Of a stretch of 64,000 nt of DNA, positions 8,193 through 17,112 are shown piece by piece; the stretch's first letter is position 1; every line of letters starts with the position of its first letter. The position numbers and the translations under genes were made by a program. Under the pieces are notes generated by a model that saw only the letters and a list, made by a program, of their open reading frames with translations, was not told the DNA's origin and made no database searches. The stretch lies in contig CAZJQI010000005.1 in assembly GCA_964548275.1 (NCBI GenBank), positions 1 to 64,000 on the forward strand, written 5' to 3'. This DNA is from JAUVUV01 sp964548275. GTDB lineage: Bacteria; Gemmatimonadota; Glassbacteria; GWA2-58-10.

Positions 8193-9245
8193 ATGAGAAA
8201 AAGAATCTTGCTGTGCTGTCTGATATTCATACCGGCTATTTCAGGCTGCACACAAACCGAGGCGCAGGAATCTAAAGAGCAGGCTGCCCAGAGGCCCCGT
8301 TTAACCAATGTCGAGGTGCAGACCGTCCACCCGACCGTGCTGGAGGAATATCTGACCCTGACCGGTCATACAGAATCGATGTATGATGTGATCCTGGCAA
8401 GCGAACTCGGGGGAACAGTCATGAAACTTCATGCCGACCGGGGAGACCGGGTCAGCAGAGGCCAGGTTCTGGCAAAGGTCAGTGCCGACATGTACGAGGC
8501 CCAACTGGCCGAGGCTCAGGCGAATCTCCGTCTCAAGCAGGCAGGCTTGAAAAAAGCCAAAACCCTTTATGAGCGCGGAAGTATCTCGTCAATGCAGAGA
8601 CTTCAGGCCCAGGTGGAACACGATGCTGCCGAGGCAAATGCGAAACTTGCCGAAAGCAGGTTGGAACGCGCGATTATCAAAGCTCCGTTCAGCGGGATGA
8701 TCGATGACCGTTTCGCAGACCGGGGAGAAATGGTCTCTCCGGGAGGCCAGCTTTTCCGGCTGGTGGATCGCGGAAAAATGAAAATCAAAAGCGAACTGGC
8801 TGAGCTTGATGTCTCCACATTTCATCCAGGCAGTGCGGCCGAGGTTCATATCGACGCTTTCCCTGACATGGTTTTCCAGGCGAAGCTTGTCTATGTGGCC
8901 GCCAGCGCTCATCAGGCCAGCCGCACCTTTCCCTGTGAGTTTGAACTGGATAACCCGAAAGAACTTATCCGGGGCGGGATGATGGTTCGAATCCACGTAT
9001 TGAAAGACACCCACCAGGATGTCCTGGTTCTGCCGCAGACCGCGCTGGTGGAAACCGAAACCGGAAAGAACGTGTTCGTGCTCGAAGGGGAAAACGTGCG
9101 CAAAAGAAACGTCACTCCCGGGGCCTCCAATAGCGGTATGGTAATTGTGGCAAGTGGACTGAATCCTGAGGAGACAGTGATTGTCACCGGACAACGGGAC
9201 CTTGTGGACGGGCAGCAGGTACGGGTAACAAGCAGAAAGGATTGA
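8193..9245 (+). CDS. RND efflux periplasmic adaptor (membrane fusion lipoprotein)
   Basis: Links the inner-membrane pump to the outer membrane channel. I start it at the ATG at 8193, preceded by GGAGA, giving MRKRILLCCLIFIPAISGC. This is a type II signal with lipobox AISG-Cys19, so the protein is probably a lipoprotein. The order of domains is beta-barrel part, split lipoyl domain (ELGGTVMKLHADRGDRVSRG near residue 70; APFSGMIDDRF near 165), alpha-hairpin between them, then barrel and membrane-proximal domain. Length is 350 residues. The in-frame ATG at 8160 overlaps the end of the TolC gene and would put extra residues before the signal peptide. Confidence 0.92.
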   Translation: MRKRILLCCLIFIPAISGCTQTEAQESKEQAAQRPRLTNVEVQTVHPTVLEEYLTLTGHTESMYDVILASELGGTVMKLHADRGDRVSRGQVLAKVSADMYEAQLAEAQANLRLKQAGLKKAKTLYERGSISSMQRLQAQVEHDAAEANAKLAESRLERAIIKAPFSGMIDDRFADRGEMVSPGGQLFRLVDRGKMKIKSELAELDVSTFHPGSAAEVHIDAFPDMVFQAKLVYVAASAHQASRTFPCEFELDNPKELIRGGMMVRIHVLKDTHQDVLVLPQTALVETETGKNVFVLEGENVRKRNVTPGASNSGMVIVASGLNPEETVIVTGQRDLVDGQQVRVTSRKD

Positions 9246-9252
9246 ACTGGAA

Positions 9253-12200
9253 ATGTTAGTGACTGATATCGCCCTGAAAAACAGGCTGAGCACATTTGTC
9301 CTGATGTTCATCATCATTGTGATGGGCTTTTTCAACTACAAAACCCTGCCCGTGGAGGCTGCGCCTGATATCACCATCCCGATTATCGTGATTTCCACAC
9401 CCTATTTCGGAGTCTCACCCGAGGACGTGGAAAACCTGATTACCCGCCCTATCGAGCGCAAGCTGAAAGGACTTTCGGATGTGGAGGAAATCCGCTCTAC
9501 CAGTTCTGAGGGTTTCTCCACGATTGTTGTGGAATTTGTCGCCGGAACCGATATCGACAACGCCTTGCAGAAAGTGCGCGAAAAGGTGGACCTGGCCAAA
9601 CCCGATATCCCGGAGGATGCTGAAGATCCGGTACTTTCCGAGATAAATTTTTCAGACCTGCCCGTGATGATTATCAACATCTCGGGAAACATGGACCTGG
9701 TGGGTTTGAAAAAAATCGCCGATGATCTCAAGGACGCAATCGAAACAATTCCCGGTGTGATCAGCGCCAACGTAACCGGCGGCCTGACCCGGGAGGTTCA
9801 AATCAACATCGATCCCGACCGCCTGCTCTATTATAACGTCTCGGTAAACGACTTAATCGACGCCGTGCGCAATGAGCATCTCACCATTCCAGGGGGAACA
9901 GTCAACCTCGGCACCACCAAGTATCTGGTGCGCGTGCCGGGAGAGTTCAAGATTCCGGAAAAAATGAAAGATATCGTGGTTTTAGTCAAAGGCGGACGTC
10001 CCATTTATATCCGTGACCTGGCCACAGTGGTCTATTCTTTCAAGGAGAAGGAATCGATCAGCAGGCTCAACGGCGTTGAAACGGTATCCATCTCCGTGCA
10101 AAAGCGCTCGGGCACCAACCAGATCGAAATTTCCGACCAGGTCAAGGCCCTGCTGGAGGAGCAGGAGAAAAAGCTGCCTGCCGGTATCGTACTCAAAATA
10201 ACCGGCGATGCCGCCGACTATATCCGCGACATAACCAAAAGCCTGGAGAACAATATTATAAGCGGGCTGGTGCTCGTGGTGGCCGTGCTTTTTCTGGTCA
10301 TGGGGGTCAGAAACGCCTTCCTTGTGGGTATCGCCATACCGATGTCCATGTTACTGACCTTCCTGATCATCGCCCTTCTGGGGGAGACAATCAACATGGT
10401 GATACTTTTCGCGCTGATTCTCGCTGTGGGAATGATGGTGGATAACGCCATCGTGATTGTCGAAAACATTTTCCGCCATCACCAGGAGGGTCTGAATATA
10501 TACGAAGCTGCCAGAGTAGGCACCGCGGAAGTGGGAGGCCCGGTTGTAGCCTCCACTGTCACCACCGTCTGCGCCTTTATACCGCTTCTGCGCTGGCCGG
10601 GAATAGTGGGTGAGTTCATGTCTTACCTTCCCAAAACGGTGATTATCACTCTTTCCGCCAGCCTCTTCGTGGCGCTCGTTTTCAATCCAACTGTCTGCTC
10701 GCGTCTCATGCGCACAACAGGCCCGATCACCAAACTGGAGGCCCGGGAAGAGAAGCTGGGTCCGATCCTGCGCAATTACCTCCGTTTATTGAAAATCGCG
10801 ATGAAACGGCCGGTTATCGTTTTTTCCAGCGCCTTCGCCCTTCTTGTACTGATAGTCATCATGTATGTCTTCCTCGGGCACGGGACAGAGTTTTTCCCCA
10901 AAGTGGACCCGGAAAAGTTATATGTGGACATTAACGCGCCCTCGGGCACCAGGCTCGAGGTCAGCGACAGGCTGGCGGTTGAAGTAGAGAGTTTTGTCAG
11001 AGAAACACATGATGTTAAAGACTATGTGGCCAACGTGGGTCACCAGGGTGCCGAAATGAATTTCTCTTTTGGCGGGGGGGGCGCCACTCATCAGAGCCGG
11101 ATCATGATCGACATGACCGATATGGAACTTCGCTCCCAGCCAAGCACGTTTACCCGCGATTCCTTGCGCGCGGCGCTTTCCGAGATAACAGGAGCCGAAA
11201 TCGAAGTAAACGAGGAGGTAATGGGCCCTCCCACCGGCCCGCCGATCAACATCGAGATCTCGGGAGAGGACTTTGCTGTTCTTGGTAAGGTCTCCAGGGA
11301 AGTAAAAGATATAATCCGCACTGTCAATGGCGTGGTGGATATCAGGGATGATTACGACGTGGGCCGGCCCGAGCTCAGGGTTACCGTGGACCGGGAAAAG
11401 GCGGCCCTGCTGAATATCAATACCTGGGAGATCGCCTCAACGATACGCACTGCCATAAACGGCACCGAGGCTGCCAAGTACCGTGTGGGCGAAGACGAAT
11501 ACGATATCACCGTGCGTTTTGACCAACGCTGGCGCAATAGTATCGAGGACTTGCGCAACATCAAAATATTCTACGAGGACGAACAGATCCCCCTTTCCAA
11601 TATCGCGCGGATCGAGACCTCCGGCGGGCTGGGCACGATCCTGCACAAGGACATGAAACGCATGGTCACGGTATCGGCCAAGGTGGAGGGACGCAACGAA
11701 AACGCAGCCCGTGTCGAATGCATGGAAAAGCTTGCAGGCCACGAACTGCCTGCCGGGTATTTCATCGAGTTCACCGGGGCAAACGAGGAACAGCAGGAAA
11801 GCCAGGAGTTCATCTCGCGCGCCTTTGTAGTGGCCTTATTTCTGATCGCTCTGGTTCTGATCAGCCAGTTCAATTCCCTGGTTCTGCCCTTTATTATCAT
11901 GTTCTCGGTGATCCTTTCGATGATCGGTGTGCTGATTGGCCTGATGGTCACTGGAACCTCATTCGGCATTATCATGACCGGCCTGGGCGTAATCTCTCTG
12001 GCCGGTGTGGTGGTCAATAATGCTATCGTGCTGCTTGACTACATCCAGAAGCTCAGAATCCGCGGCTACGAAAAGAATGACGCCATAATCCAGGCCGGAC
12101 TGGTGCGTTTCCGGCCGGTCATGCTTACCGCAATAACAACCATTCTCAGCCTTATCCCGCTCACCACCGGCGTGGGTTTCGATTTCACCGCTCTCAAGTT

Positions 12201-12423
12201 CCAGATGGGTGGTGAAAGTTCCCAGTGGTGGGGCCCGATGGGCGTGGCGGTCATTTTCGGCCTGGCCTTTGCCACCATACTGACCCTGGTGGTCGTACCC
12301 ACCATGTACAGAATGCTCAGCGACCTGACCGATAAGCTGGGAATCCAGCCTGCATTTACACGCAAAATCAAGCATGTCAAACCGGAGGTGGACCGAAGGA
12401 AGGGCACTGGCGTGACTCGCTAA
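9253..12423 (+). CDS. RND multidrug efflux transporter, inner-membrane pump
   Basis: Proton-driven pump of the RND family (AcrB/MexB-like, 1056 residues). Twelve membrane helices are expected: one at residues 10-30, five around 340-480, one near 530-555, and the rest around 865-1030, with two large periplasmic loops between. The TM4 motif reads VDNAIVIVENI, so the second Asp of the AcrB pair (VDDAI) is Asn here. The TM10 motif is GVVVNNAIVLLDYI. The Asn variant is common in a subgroup of RND pumps and need not mean loss of activity. It is last in the tetR-tolC-adaptor-pump operon, and the terminator follows 25 bases later. Substrates cannot be read from the sequence. Confidence 0.93.
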   Translation: MLVTDIALKNRLSTFVLMFIIIVMGFFNYKTLPVEAAPDITIPIIVISTPYFGVSPEDVENLITRPIERKLKGLSDVEEIRSTSSEGFSTIVVEFVAGTDIDNALQKVREKVDLAKPDIPEDAEDPVLSEINFSDLPVMIINISGNMDLVGLKKIADDLKDAIETIPGVISANVTGGLTREVQINIDPDRLLYYNVSVNDLIDAVRNEHLTIPGGTVNLGTTKYLVRVPGEFKIPEKMKDIVVLVKGGRPIYIRDLATVVYSFKEKESISRLNGVETVSISVQKRSGTNQIEISDQVKALLEEQEKKLPAGIVLKITGDAADYIRDITKSLENNIISGLVLVVAVLFLVMGVRNAFLVGIAIPMSMLLTFLIIALLGETINMVILFALILAVGMMVDNAIVIVENIFRHHQEGLNIYEAARVGTAEVGGPVVASTVTTVCAFIPLLRWPGIVGEFMSYLPKTVIITLSASLFVALVFNPTVCSRLMRTTGPITKLEAREEKLGPILRNYLRLLKIAMKRPVIVFSSAFALLVLIVIMYVFLGHGTEFFPKVDPEKLYVDINAPSGTRLEVSDRLAVEVESFVRETHDVKDYVANVGHQGAEMNFSFGGGGATHQSRIMIDMTDMELRSQPSTFTRDSLRAALSEITGAEIEVNEEVMGPPTGPPINIEISGEDFAVLGKVSREVKDIIRTVNGVVDIRDDYDVGRPELRVTVDREKAALLNINTWEIASTIRTAINGTEAAKYRVGEDEYDITVRFDQRWRNSIEDLRNIKIFYEDEQIPLSNIARIETSGGLGTILHKDMKRMVTVSAKVEGRNENAARVECMEKLAGHELPAGYFIEFTGANEEQQESQEFISRAFVVALFLIALVLISQFNSLVLPFIIMFSVILSMIGVLIGLMVTGTSFGIIMTGLGVISLAGVVVNNAIVLLDYIQKLRIRGYEKNDAIIQAGLVRFRPVMLTAITTILSLIPLTTGVGFDFTALKFQMGGESSQWWGPMGVAVIFGLAFATILTLVVVPTMYRMLSDLTDKLGIQPAFTRKIKHVKPEVDRRKGTGVTR

Positions 12424-12448
12424 TTTTGCGAGATTTCTAAGGAAGCAA

Positions 12449-12490
12449 AAGGGCGGCCGGGCTATAATAAAAGCCCTGCCGCCCTTTTTA
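12449..12490. terminator. Bidirectional intrinsic terminator
   Basis: AAAAGGGCGGC and GCCGCCCTTTTT flank a loop that itself contains the GGGC/GCCC pair. The A-run on the left and T-run on the right let it work for both convergent genes, the RND pump (+) and the MurI-like gene (-). Confidence 0.85.
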
Positions 12491-12496
12491 GCATGG

Positions 12497-14008
12497 TCAG
12501 TTTAATCTCAGGGAATCGGGAACACCGCTCAGGCGCGGGCTATTGATGTTGAATTCCACCAGTCGCTTCCACACCTCGGGAGTACTGGCTTCGATCATTT
12601 CCAGTGCCTCGGCAGACAGGTTGCCCCGGTGCATCGGGACCCGCTTCACATACTCGATCTCCAGCATGCCGGGATGTCTCCCGTACTTGTATCCGTATGT
12701 GAAGGCTCCATTTTTGTCCAGGTCCGCTCCGGCCAGCCCGGGATTAGGTACTGAAATGTAAAATTCATCGGTCGGGATGGCCGCTTGGGTGCCTTGGGTG
12801 AAAAGAAGGCCTCTTGCGCGCAGGGTGGCGTACAACTCAACTGCGGTATTCTCCGCGGGATCGATAAAATCTATTTTTTGCCACAGAAGCGCCTCGTAGG
12901 GCTTTACCTCTGAGTCATGGCCTGCACTCACACCGCGAAGGCGCTCGAAGGCGGCGGCGAAGCTTTCCGTATAAAACGGAAAATGCGTGCAGCCCAGGAT
13001 AACAACTCTGATCGGCGTCTGGGGCCGGGTTTTCCTGTAATTTTCCACCAGGGTCAGGGTATGATAGCGGATATAGTTCTCCACGCTGTTCAGCCGAAGA
13101 GCATCGGTGGCTTCTAAATCTCCTGTTAGCCCGACGCGCTCGAATCCGTACCGCGACAGAATAGCCGTATCGATCCTTGCCATGGGGTTCGAAACCGAGG
13201 GTCCCCGGTAGACTGCGGCATCGCAGCCGCGGGTCGGGTCGATGTAGCTGCGGTCTCCCTCGATCGCGCCTGCCAGACCCAGGCAGCCCTGTTGGACAAC
13301 CGGCGGGGGTTCCAGCCCGGCTCTGCGCCAGGCCTGATCCACAGCCCGGACATAGCCCATGCTGCTACATGTACCAACAGTGGCCATCACAGCCACTGCC
13401 CCCTGGCCGCCTGCCTTAGCAAGCGCTCCCCTTGCTCCCGCATTTACCACGCCAACCACGAACACCGGCACCTGCCAGAGTTCGACCGCCTCGAGCAGGT
13501 CATCTATTCCATAAACCGTGGCGGTGTTACAGGCAATCACTATCGCCTTGACCGGGGGCTTGTCGAAAACCGGCTTTTCAGCCGACCGTCTCGGCCAGTA
13601 ACATTTGCCAAGCAGAAATATTGCGTCCTTGAGCACGAGCTCGCGCAGGAAATCGGTTTTGCCTTCAGCCGAATAGTTCCCGTATGGCATGTTGGCCTGG
13701 TCGCCCAGGTAGATAAATTTCTCCAGGGCAAAATCGGGAACACCGTCTGCTCCCCGCTCTATGTCGGAGTTGTTGAAAGTATCCAGTTTCAGAATCTGGG
13801 CCAGCACCGTGAGACCGCCTAATCCGGAGTCGAAAACCCCGATTGGCAATGCTTTGAGGTCGCCTCTGTAACTGGATATATCGAATGAGAAGGGGCTTGA
13901 GCTATTCTCAAGCCGAACCCGCACAACCTTTGGCAGCTCGCGGGCAAAGAGCGGAAGAATAACGGCCAGCAGGATTACAGCTAAAAAAGATATGAGCTTG
14001 CGGGACAC
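12497..14008 (-). CDS. Glutamate-racemase-like (MurI-family) protein with signal sequence
   Basis: The protein has 503 residues, against about 265 in ordinary MurI. It carries the full set of Asp/Glu racemase signatures: GVFDSGLGGLTVL (Asp60, Ser61), YLGDQANMPYG (100-110), IACNTA (Cys160) and LGCTHF (Cys340). Both catalytic Cys are therefore present. Unlike cytoplasmic MurI it begins with MSRK plus a long hydrophobic stretch (residues 5-22), a Sec signal or anchor, followed by about 30 extra residues. Large insertions lie between the motifs, and a C-terminal extension of roughly 100 residues (410-503) has no family I recognise. This suggests an exported enzyme or binding protein acting on an amino acid or peptide in the periplasm. 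It is monocistronic, convergent with the efflux operon. It should not be called murI without evidence for a cytoplasmic role. Confidence 0.75.
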   Translation of the reverse strand: MSRKLISFLAVILLAVILPLFARELPKVVRVRLENSSSPFSFDISSYRGDLKALPIGVFDSGLGGLTVLAQILKLDTFNNSDIERGADGVPDFALEKFIYLGDQANMPYGNYSAEGKTDFLRELVLKDAIFLLGKCYWPRRSAEKPVFDKPPVKAIVIACNTATVYGIDDLLEAVELWQVPVFVVGVVNAGARGALAKAGGQGAVAVMATVGTCSSMGYVRAVDQAWRRAGLEPPPVVQQGCLGLAGAIEGDRSYIDPTRGCDAAVYRGPSVSNPMARIDTAILSRYGFERVGLTGDLEATDALRLNSVENYIRYHTLTLVENYRKTRPQTPIRVVILGCTHFPFYTESFAAAFERLRGVSAGHDSEVKPYEALLWQKIDFIDPAENTAVELYATLRARGLLFTQGTQAAIPTDEFYISVPNPGLAGADLDKNGAFTYGYKYGRHPGMLEIEYVKRVPMHRGNLSAEALEMIEASTPEVWKRLVEFNINSPRLSGVPDSLRLN

Positions 14009-14085
14009 CTTTTTCTCCTAAAAAATTTCTTTAAAATTCTAATCTAGAGATAGCGATGTTTTCCTTTTCAATGAATTCCAACAAC

Positions 14086-15051
14086 TCATATCTCTGAAGC
14101 TGCCAACGCTTTCTTCTTACTGCGGAATAGAGCGCGCAGGCTGGTCAGCTCTGTCGGTGCCAAAAGACCGCGCACAGACCTGATATCCACTGCAACCCGT
14201 TCGAGTTCCTCCAGGCAGGATGCCCCTGCCAGTGCATCGTAATACCTTGCCCATTCCCGGCTGGTGAAATCGCCGCAGCCGGCAACAGCCGCGAAACTTC
14301 TTCGGTGGATCGGGCAGGGTCCCAGAGTCTTGAGCGCCTTGAAGTGGTCCGAGGTGGGGTACCCTTTGTGGCGGGCGAAACCGTAGCCTGGGTAAACGCG
14401 GTCATACTCGCACATCAGCCGGTCCCGGGTAACCTTTGCCACAATCGAGGCGGCGGCAATCGAGAGGCAGCGACAGTCTCCCTCAACCAGGGCTTCCTGA
14501 GGGATTTCCTCATTCAGCCGCAGCACCATCATTCCGTCAACAAGCACGGCATCCGGTTTAGCCTCGAGATCTTCCACAGCCCGGTACATCGCAAGCAGGC
14601 TTGCATTGTATATATTGATTCTGTCGATTTCCCCATGCTCCACCCTGCCGATACCGATTGCCAGAGCCGATTTGTGAATTTGCTCGAACAATTCCTCGCG
14701 TTTTTCCGGGGACAGTTTTTTCGAGTCTCTTGCTCGGGGATATTCAGCCTCCGGGGAAAAGATCGCTGCTGCAGCAACCACCGGGCCTGCCAGCGGACCC
14801 CTCCCCGCCTCGTCAACTCCAGCCACCCGAACCAGACCCCGCGCATGGTAGCCACGCTCAAACTCCAGCATTCTTTGCTGTTCTTCCAATTCCTCAGCCT
14901 CTCGCTCCCGTTTTCGCCGGAGCGCCTCGCCGATATCCCGAACCTGCCGGCGCGGGTCATTCAACAGTGCCTCCAGAAGCTCGTCAGGCACGGTTTCCAT
15001 CGGCTCGATCATGGCCCTGATAGCAACTACGCTTAATCCCTTGAGATCCAT
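14086..15051 (-). CDS. rnhB: Ribonuclease HII
   Basis: Removes the RNA strand from RNA-DNA hybrids and nicks at misincorporated ribonucleotides. The catalytic core starts with GVDEAGRGPLAGPV near residue 80 (the first Asp and Glu of the DEDD set). VLVDG near 170 gives the third acid, and SIVAKVTRDRLM near 205 is the usual substrate-grip segment. The HKGYPT motif follows near 235. The N-terminal 75 residues form a charged helical extension with an NDPRRQVRDI stretch, like the extension of the Bacillus RnhB type. A C-terminal tail brings the length to 321, longer than usual. It lies downstream of rplS, but the rplS terminator and the cloverleaf element separate them. That element ends 20 bases before the start codon, so the rnhB promoter probably lies in or at the edge of the element. 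Confidence 0.92.
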   Translation of the reverse strand: MDLKGLSVVAIRAMIEPMETVPDELLEALLNDPRRQVRDIGEALRRKREREAEELEEQQRMLEFERGYHARGLVRVAGVDEAGRGPLAGPVVAAAAIFSPEAEYPRARDSKKLSPEKREELFEQIHKSALAIGIGRVEHGEIDRINIYNASLLAMYRAVEDLEAKPDAVLVDGMMVLRLNEEIPQEALVEGDCRCLSIAAASIVAKVTRDRLMCEYDRVYPGYGFARHKGYPTSDHFKALKTLGPCPIHRRSFAAVAGCGDFTSREWARYYDALAGASCLEELERVAVDIRSVRGLLAPTELTSLRALFRSKKKALAASEI

Positions 15052-15070
15052 CTTTTCTGCCAGCCTCTAC

Positions 15071-15285
15071 TTAACCCGGATTATTCATGAAACCCAGACC
15101 TTGACAGGTTTAATCACTTATTTTCACATTTTTATCAGCCACCGAGGGAGGGGGGCGGCGGCTGTGCGACCCAAGTCGCACAGACCGTTGCGCTCCTGCG
15201 CAACGGCGCGCATTTCATGCGCCCGCCGCCCCCCACGCCCCGGGGAAACATAACATCTTACTAATTTATGAATAATCCAGGTTAA
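15071..15285. mobile_element. Small element with terminal inverted repeats and cloverleaf core (MITE-like)
   Basis: The ends are TTAACCCGGATTATTCATGA (15071-15090) and TTATGAATAATCCAGGTTAA (15266-15285), complementary at 18 of 20 positions and both bordered by TTAA. The element is 215 bases long and codes for nothing. Its core (15150-15234) folds into a cloverleaf, listed separately. A second, 76-base copy at 62544-62619 shares both ends. The last 49 bases here, read in reverse, match its left arm at 45 of 49 positions. Non-autonomous spread by a transposase encoded elsewhere is the simplest explanation; none is in the window. It sits between the rplS terminator and rnhB. Confidence 0.8.
15150..15234. 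other. Near-perfect three-arm cloverleaf structure
   Basis: A perfect 12-bp outer stem (GGGGGGCGGCGG, 15150-15161, with its complement at 15223-15234) encloses three perfect hairpins. They are CTGTGCGAC/GTCGCACAG with loop CCAA (15162-15183), CCGTTGCGC/GCGCAACGG with loop TCCT (15185-15206), and GCGCAT/ATGCGC with loop TTC (15208-15222). Only two bases, 15184 and 15207, are unpaired at the junction. It is not a tRNA: the arms, loops and outer stem do not fit. It could be a structured RNA, a protein-binding DNA cruciform or a folded single-stranded transposition substrate. Confidence 0.85.
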
Positions 15286-15323
15286 AAACCTTTAAACCTG
15301 GGTAAGGCACAGCTAAGCTACAA

Positions 15324-15362
15324 CAAAAAAAGGCGGCTGACAAGACTCGCCTGCCGCCGCCT
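15324..15362 (-). terminator. Intrinsic terminator after rplS
   Basis: Read on the minus strand, an AGGCGGC...GCCGCCT stem (15331-15337 with 15356-15362) is followed by a run of seven T. It closes the ffh-rpsP-rimM-trmD-rplS gene group. Confidence 0.85.
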
Positions 15363-15395
15363 AATTATTTCGGATATATTTAAACTGTAACAAAA

Positions 15396-15746
15396 TTAAA
15401 CAGTGCGCTCCTTGATTTTAGCCGCTTTACCGGTAAGATTGCGCAGGTAGTATAACTTTGCCCTCCGCACCCGGCCCCTGCGAACCAGCTTGATACTCTC
15501 GATAACCGGTGAATGAAGTGGGAAGATACGCTCTACACCCACGCCATTGGATACTTTGCGCACTGTAAATGTCTCGTTTAAACCACCGGCGCGCCTCTTG
15601 ATAACCACTCCCTCGAAACTCTGGATGCGCTTCTTGTTTCCTTCCCGGACCCAGGTTCTGACACGGACAGTATCCCCGGAGGCAAAATCAGGTATCTCTT
15701 CCGGTTTTTTCATATATCCCGCTTCGATTTCTTTAAACCTGTCCAT
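15396..15746 (-). CDS. rplS: Ribosomal protein bL19
   Basis: Large-subunit ribosomal protein at the subunit interface. The 116-residue sequence has the conserved features of the family: the DFASGDTVRV segment near residue 20, IQSFEGVVI near 42, GVGVERIFPLHSP near 68 and the basic RRGRVRRAKLYYLRN tail. Length is normal. It is the last gene of the ffh-rpsP-rimM-trmD-rplS series, followed by an intrinsic terminator. Confidence 0.97.
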   Translation of the reverse strand: MDRFKEIEAGYMKKPEEIPDFASGDTVRVRTWVREGNKKRIQSFEGVVIKRRAGGLNETFTVRKVSNGVGVERIFPLHSPVIESIKLVRRGRVRRAKLYYLRNLTGKAAKIKERTV

Positions 15747-15840
15747 CTTATCTTCCTCGCTTTTTAACGCCTCATCGGGGTTTTTAGTAAAATCAATATT
15801 ATAATATCAATTTAATTTTCTCAAGTCTAAAATAGCCCCT

Positions 15841-16536
15841 CTATTCCAATAAATCGGGCCTCCTGATTCTGGTCAGGCGCTCAGCCTGCTCCTTGCGCCA
15901 CCTGCGGATCGATTCGTGGTCTCCTGTTGTCAATGCCTCAGGAACCTCGAATCCCCTGAAATTCCTGGGACGCGTATACTGAGGAACTCCCAGCAGGCCT
16001 GCGGAAAAAGAATCCTCCAGTGCCGAATCGAAATCTCCGAGCGCGCCGGGAATCAGACGAACCACTGTATCAATCACCACTGCGGCTGCCGGTTCGCCAC
16101 CGGAGAGCACATAATCGCCGATCCGCAACTCCTCGTCCGCCAGGTGCAGGGCTGCTCTCTCATCCACATCCTTGTAGTGGCCGCAGATAAGGATCAACTG
16201 CTCCACCAGGCTATATCTCTCGCATTTGCGCTGATCCAGAAGTTCCCCGCGTGCCGAGAGCAGCACCACCTTAACTTTTTCATCTTCTACAGGCGGGTCA
16301 GCCGTTTCCCGGCACCATTCCACCGCCTTGAAAACAGGCTCCGGCCGGATGACCATTCCCGATCCGCCGCCGTAGGGATAATCGTCCACTGTGCCGTGGC
16401 GGTTCACTGCGAAATCCCGCAGATTGACCCCGCGGTAACGGACAAGTCCCTTTTTCTGCGCCCTTCCCGGAACACTCGAGGAGAGAACTTCCTGAAAGTA
16501 GTCGGGGAAAAGGGTAATAATATCTATCTGAAGCAT
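15841..16536 (-). CDS. trmD: tRNA (guanine-37-N1)-methyltransferase
   Basis: Methylates G37 next to the anticodon using S-adenosylmethionine; needed to prevent +1 frameshifting. The start MLQIDIITLFPDYF is typical. The trefoil-knot SAM-binding segment includes YPYGGGSGMV near residue 53 and, further on, LILICGHYKDVDER near 112 and IGDYVLSGGEPAA near 138. Length of 231 residues is slightly short but complete. The gene lies four bases after rimM on the minus strand, so it is translated from the same transcript. Confidence 0.96.
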   Translation of the reverse strand: MLQIDIITLFPDYFQEVLSSSVPGRAQKKGLVRYRGVNLRDFAVNRHGTVDDYPYGGGSGMVIRPEPVFKAVEWCRETADPPVEDEKVKVVLLSARGELLDQRKCERYSLVEQLILICGHYKDVDERAALHLADEELRIGDYVLSGGEPAAAVVIDTVVRLIPGALGDFDSALEDSFSAGLLGVPQYTRPRNFRGFEVPEALTTGDHESIRRWRKEQAERLTRIRRPDLLE

Positions 16537-16540
16537 TGCT

Positions 16541-17077
16541 TTACACGTCCATCAGGCCATCAGGCAAGCTGGCTCTGATTCTGCCGGCTTCAGGGTCCAC
16601 CTCATGGATGAACTCATCGACCAGGGGTACGTAATAATTACCTGCCTCCTTGCGCTCCACTTCCAGCAGGTCGTAAGCCTCTAGCTCTACTACCGCGCAA
16701 ACCCGCCCCAGTTCGTTTCCGCTGTCATCCTCGAGGGTAAGACCGATTAGCTCGTGATGATAGTAAGTATCTTCCTCAGGCTTTGCGGCATCCTGGCGAG
16801 GGATATAAATGAACCATTCTCTGATCTGCTCGGCCTTGTTTCGATCCTTGAAATTCTCGAAAGCAACCAGATACCCTTTTTTGAAAGGCCGCACCGAAAC
16901 GATCACTATCTTTTGCAGGCTGCTTTCATCGGCCCCGATATACAGTTCCGACCCGGGCCGAAACCTTAAATCTGGCCTTTCGGTCAAGCTTTTCACCGCC
17001 ACTTCTCCACGAATCCCGTGCGGCTTGACAATCTTTCCCACAAGCAAAAATTTCGCTTCATCCACCGGTTTTTTCAA
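16541..17077 (-). CDS. rimM: Ribosome maturation factor RimM
   Basis: Assists maturation of the 16S rRNA 3' domain of the 30S subunit by binding bS19. The N-terminal RimM barrel opens with VGKIVKPHGIRGEV (residues 12-25). The C-terminal PRC-barrel half includes YYHHELIGLTLEDDSG near residue 105 and ends with VPLVDEFIHEVD. Length of 178 residues is usual. The gene sits between rpsP and trmD as in most bacteria. Confidence 0.95.
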   Translation of the reverse strand: MKKPVDEAKFLLVGKIVKPHGIRGEVAVKSLTERPDLRFRPGSELYIGADESSLQKIVIVSVRPFKKGYLVAFENFKDRNKAEQIREWFIYIPRQDAAKPEEDTYYHHELIGLTLEDDSGNELGRVCAVVELEAYDLLEVERKEAGNYYVPLVDEFIHEVDPEAGRIRASLPDGLMDV

Positions 17078-17112
17078 CCCCTGAATTTAACCGGATAAAG
17101 ACCATAGCCCAT

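Noticed and set aside
10381..10480. Inactive RND pump because of VDNAI instead of VDDAI
   Set aside because: The Asn variant is frequent in a branch of RND transporters, so it is not evidence of inactivity.
15150..15234. tRNA gene
   Set aside because: A cloverleaf shape is present, but the outer stem is 12 bp, the loops have 3-4 bases and no anticodon loop or T-loop sequence occurs.
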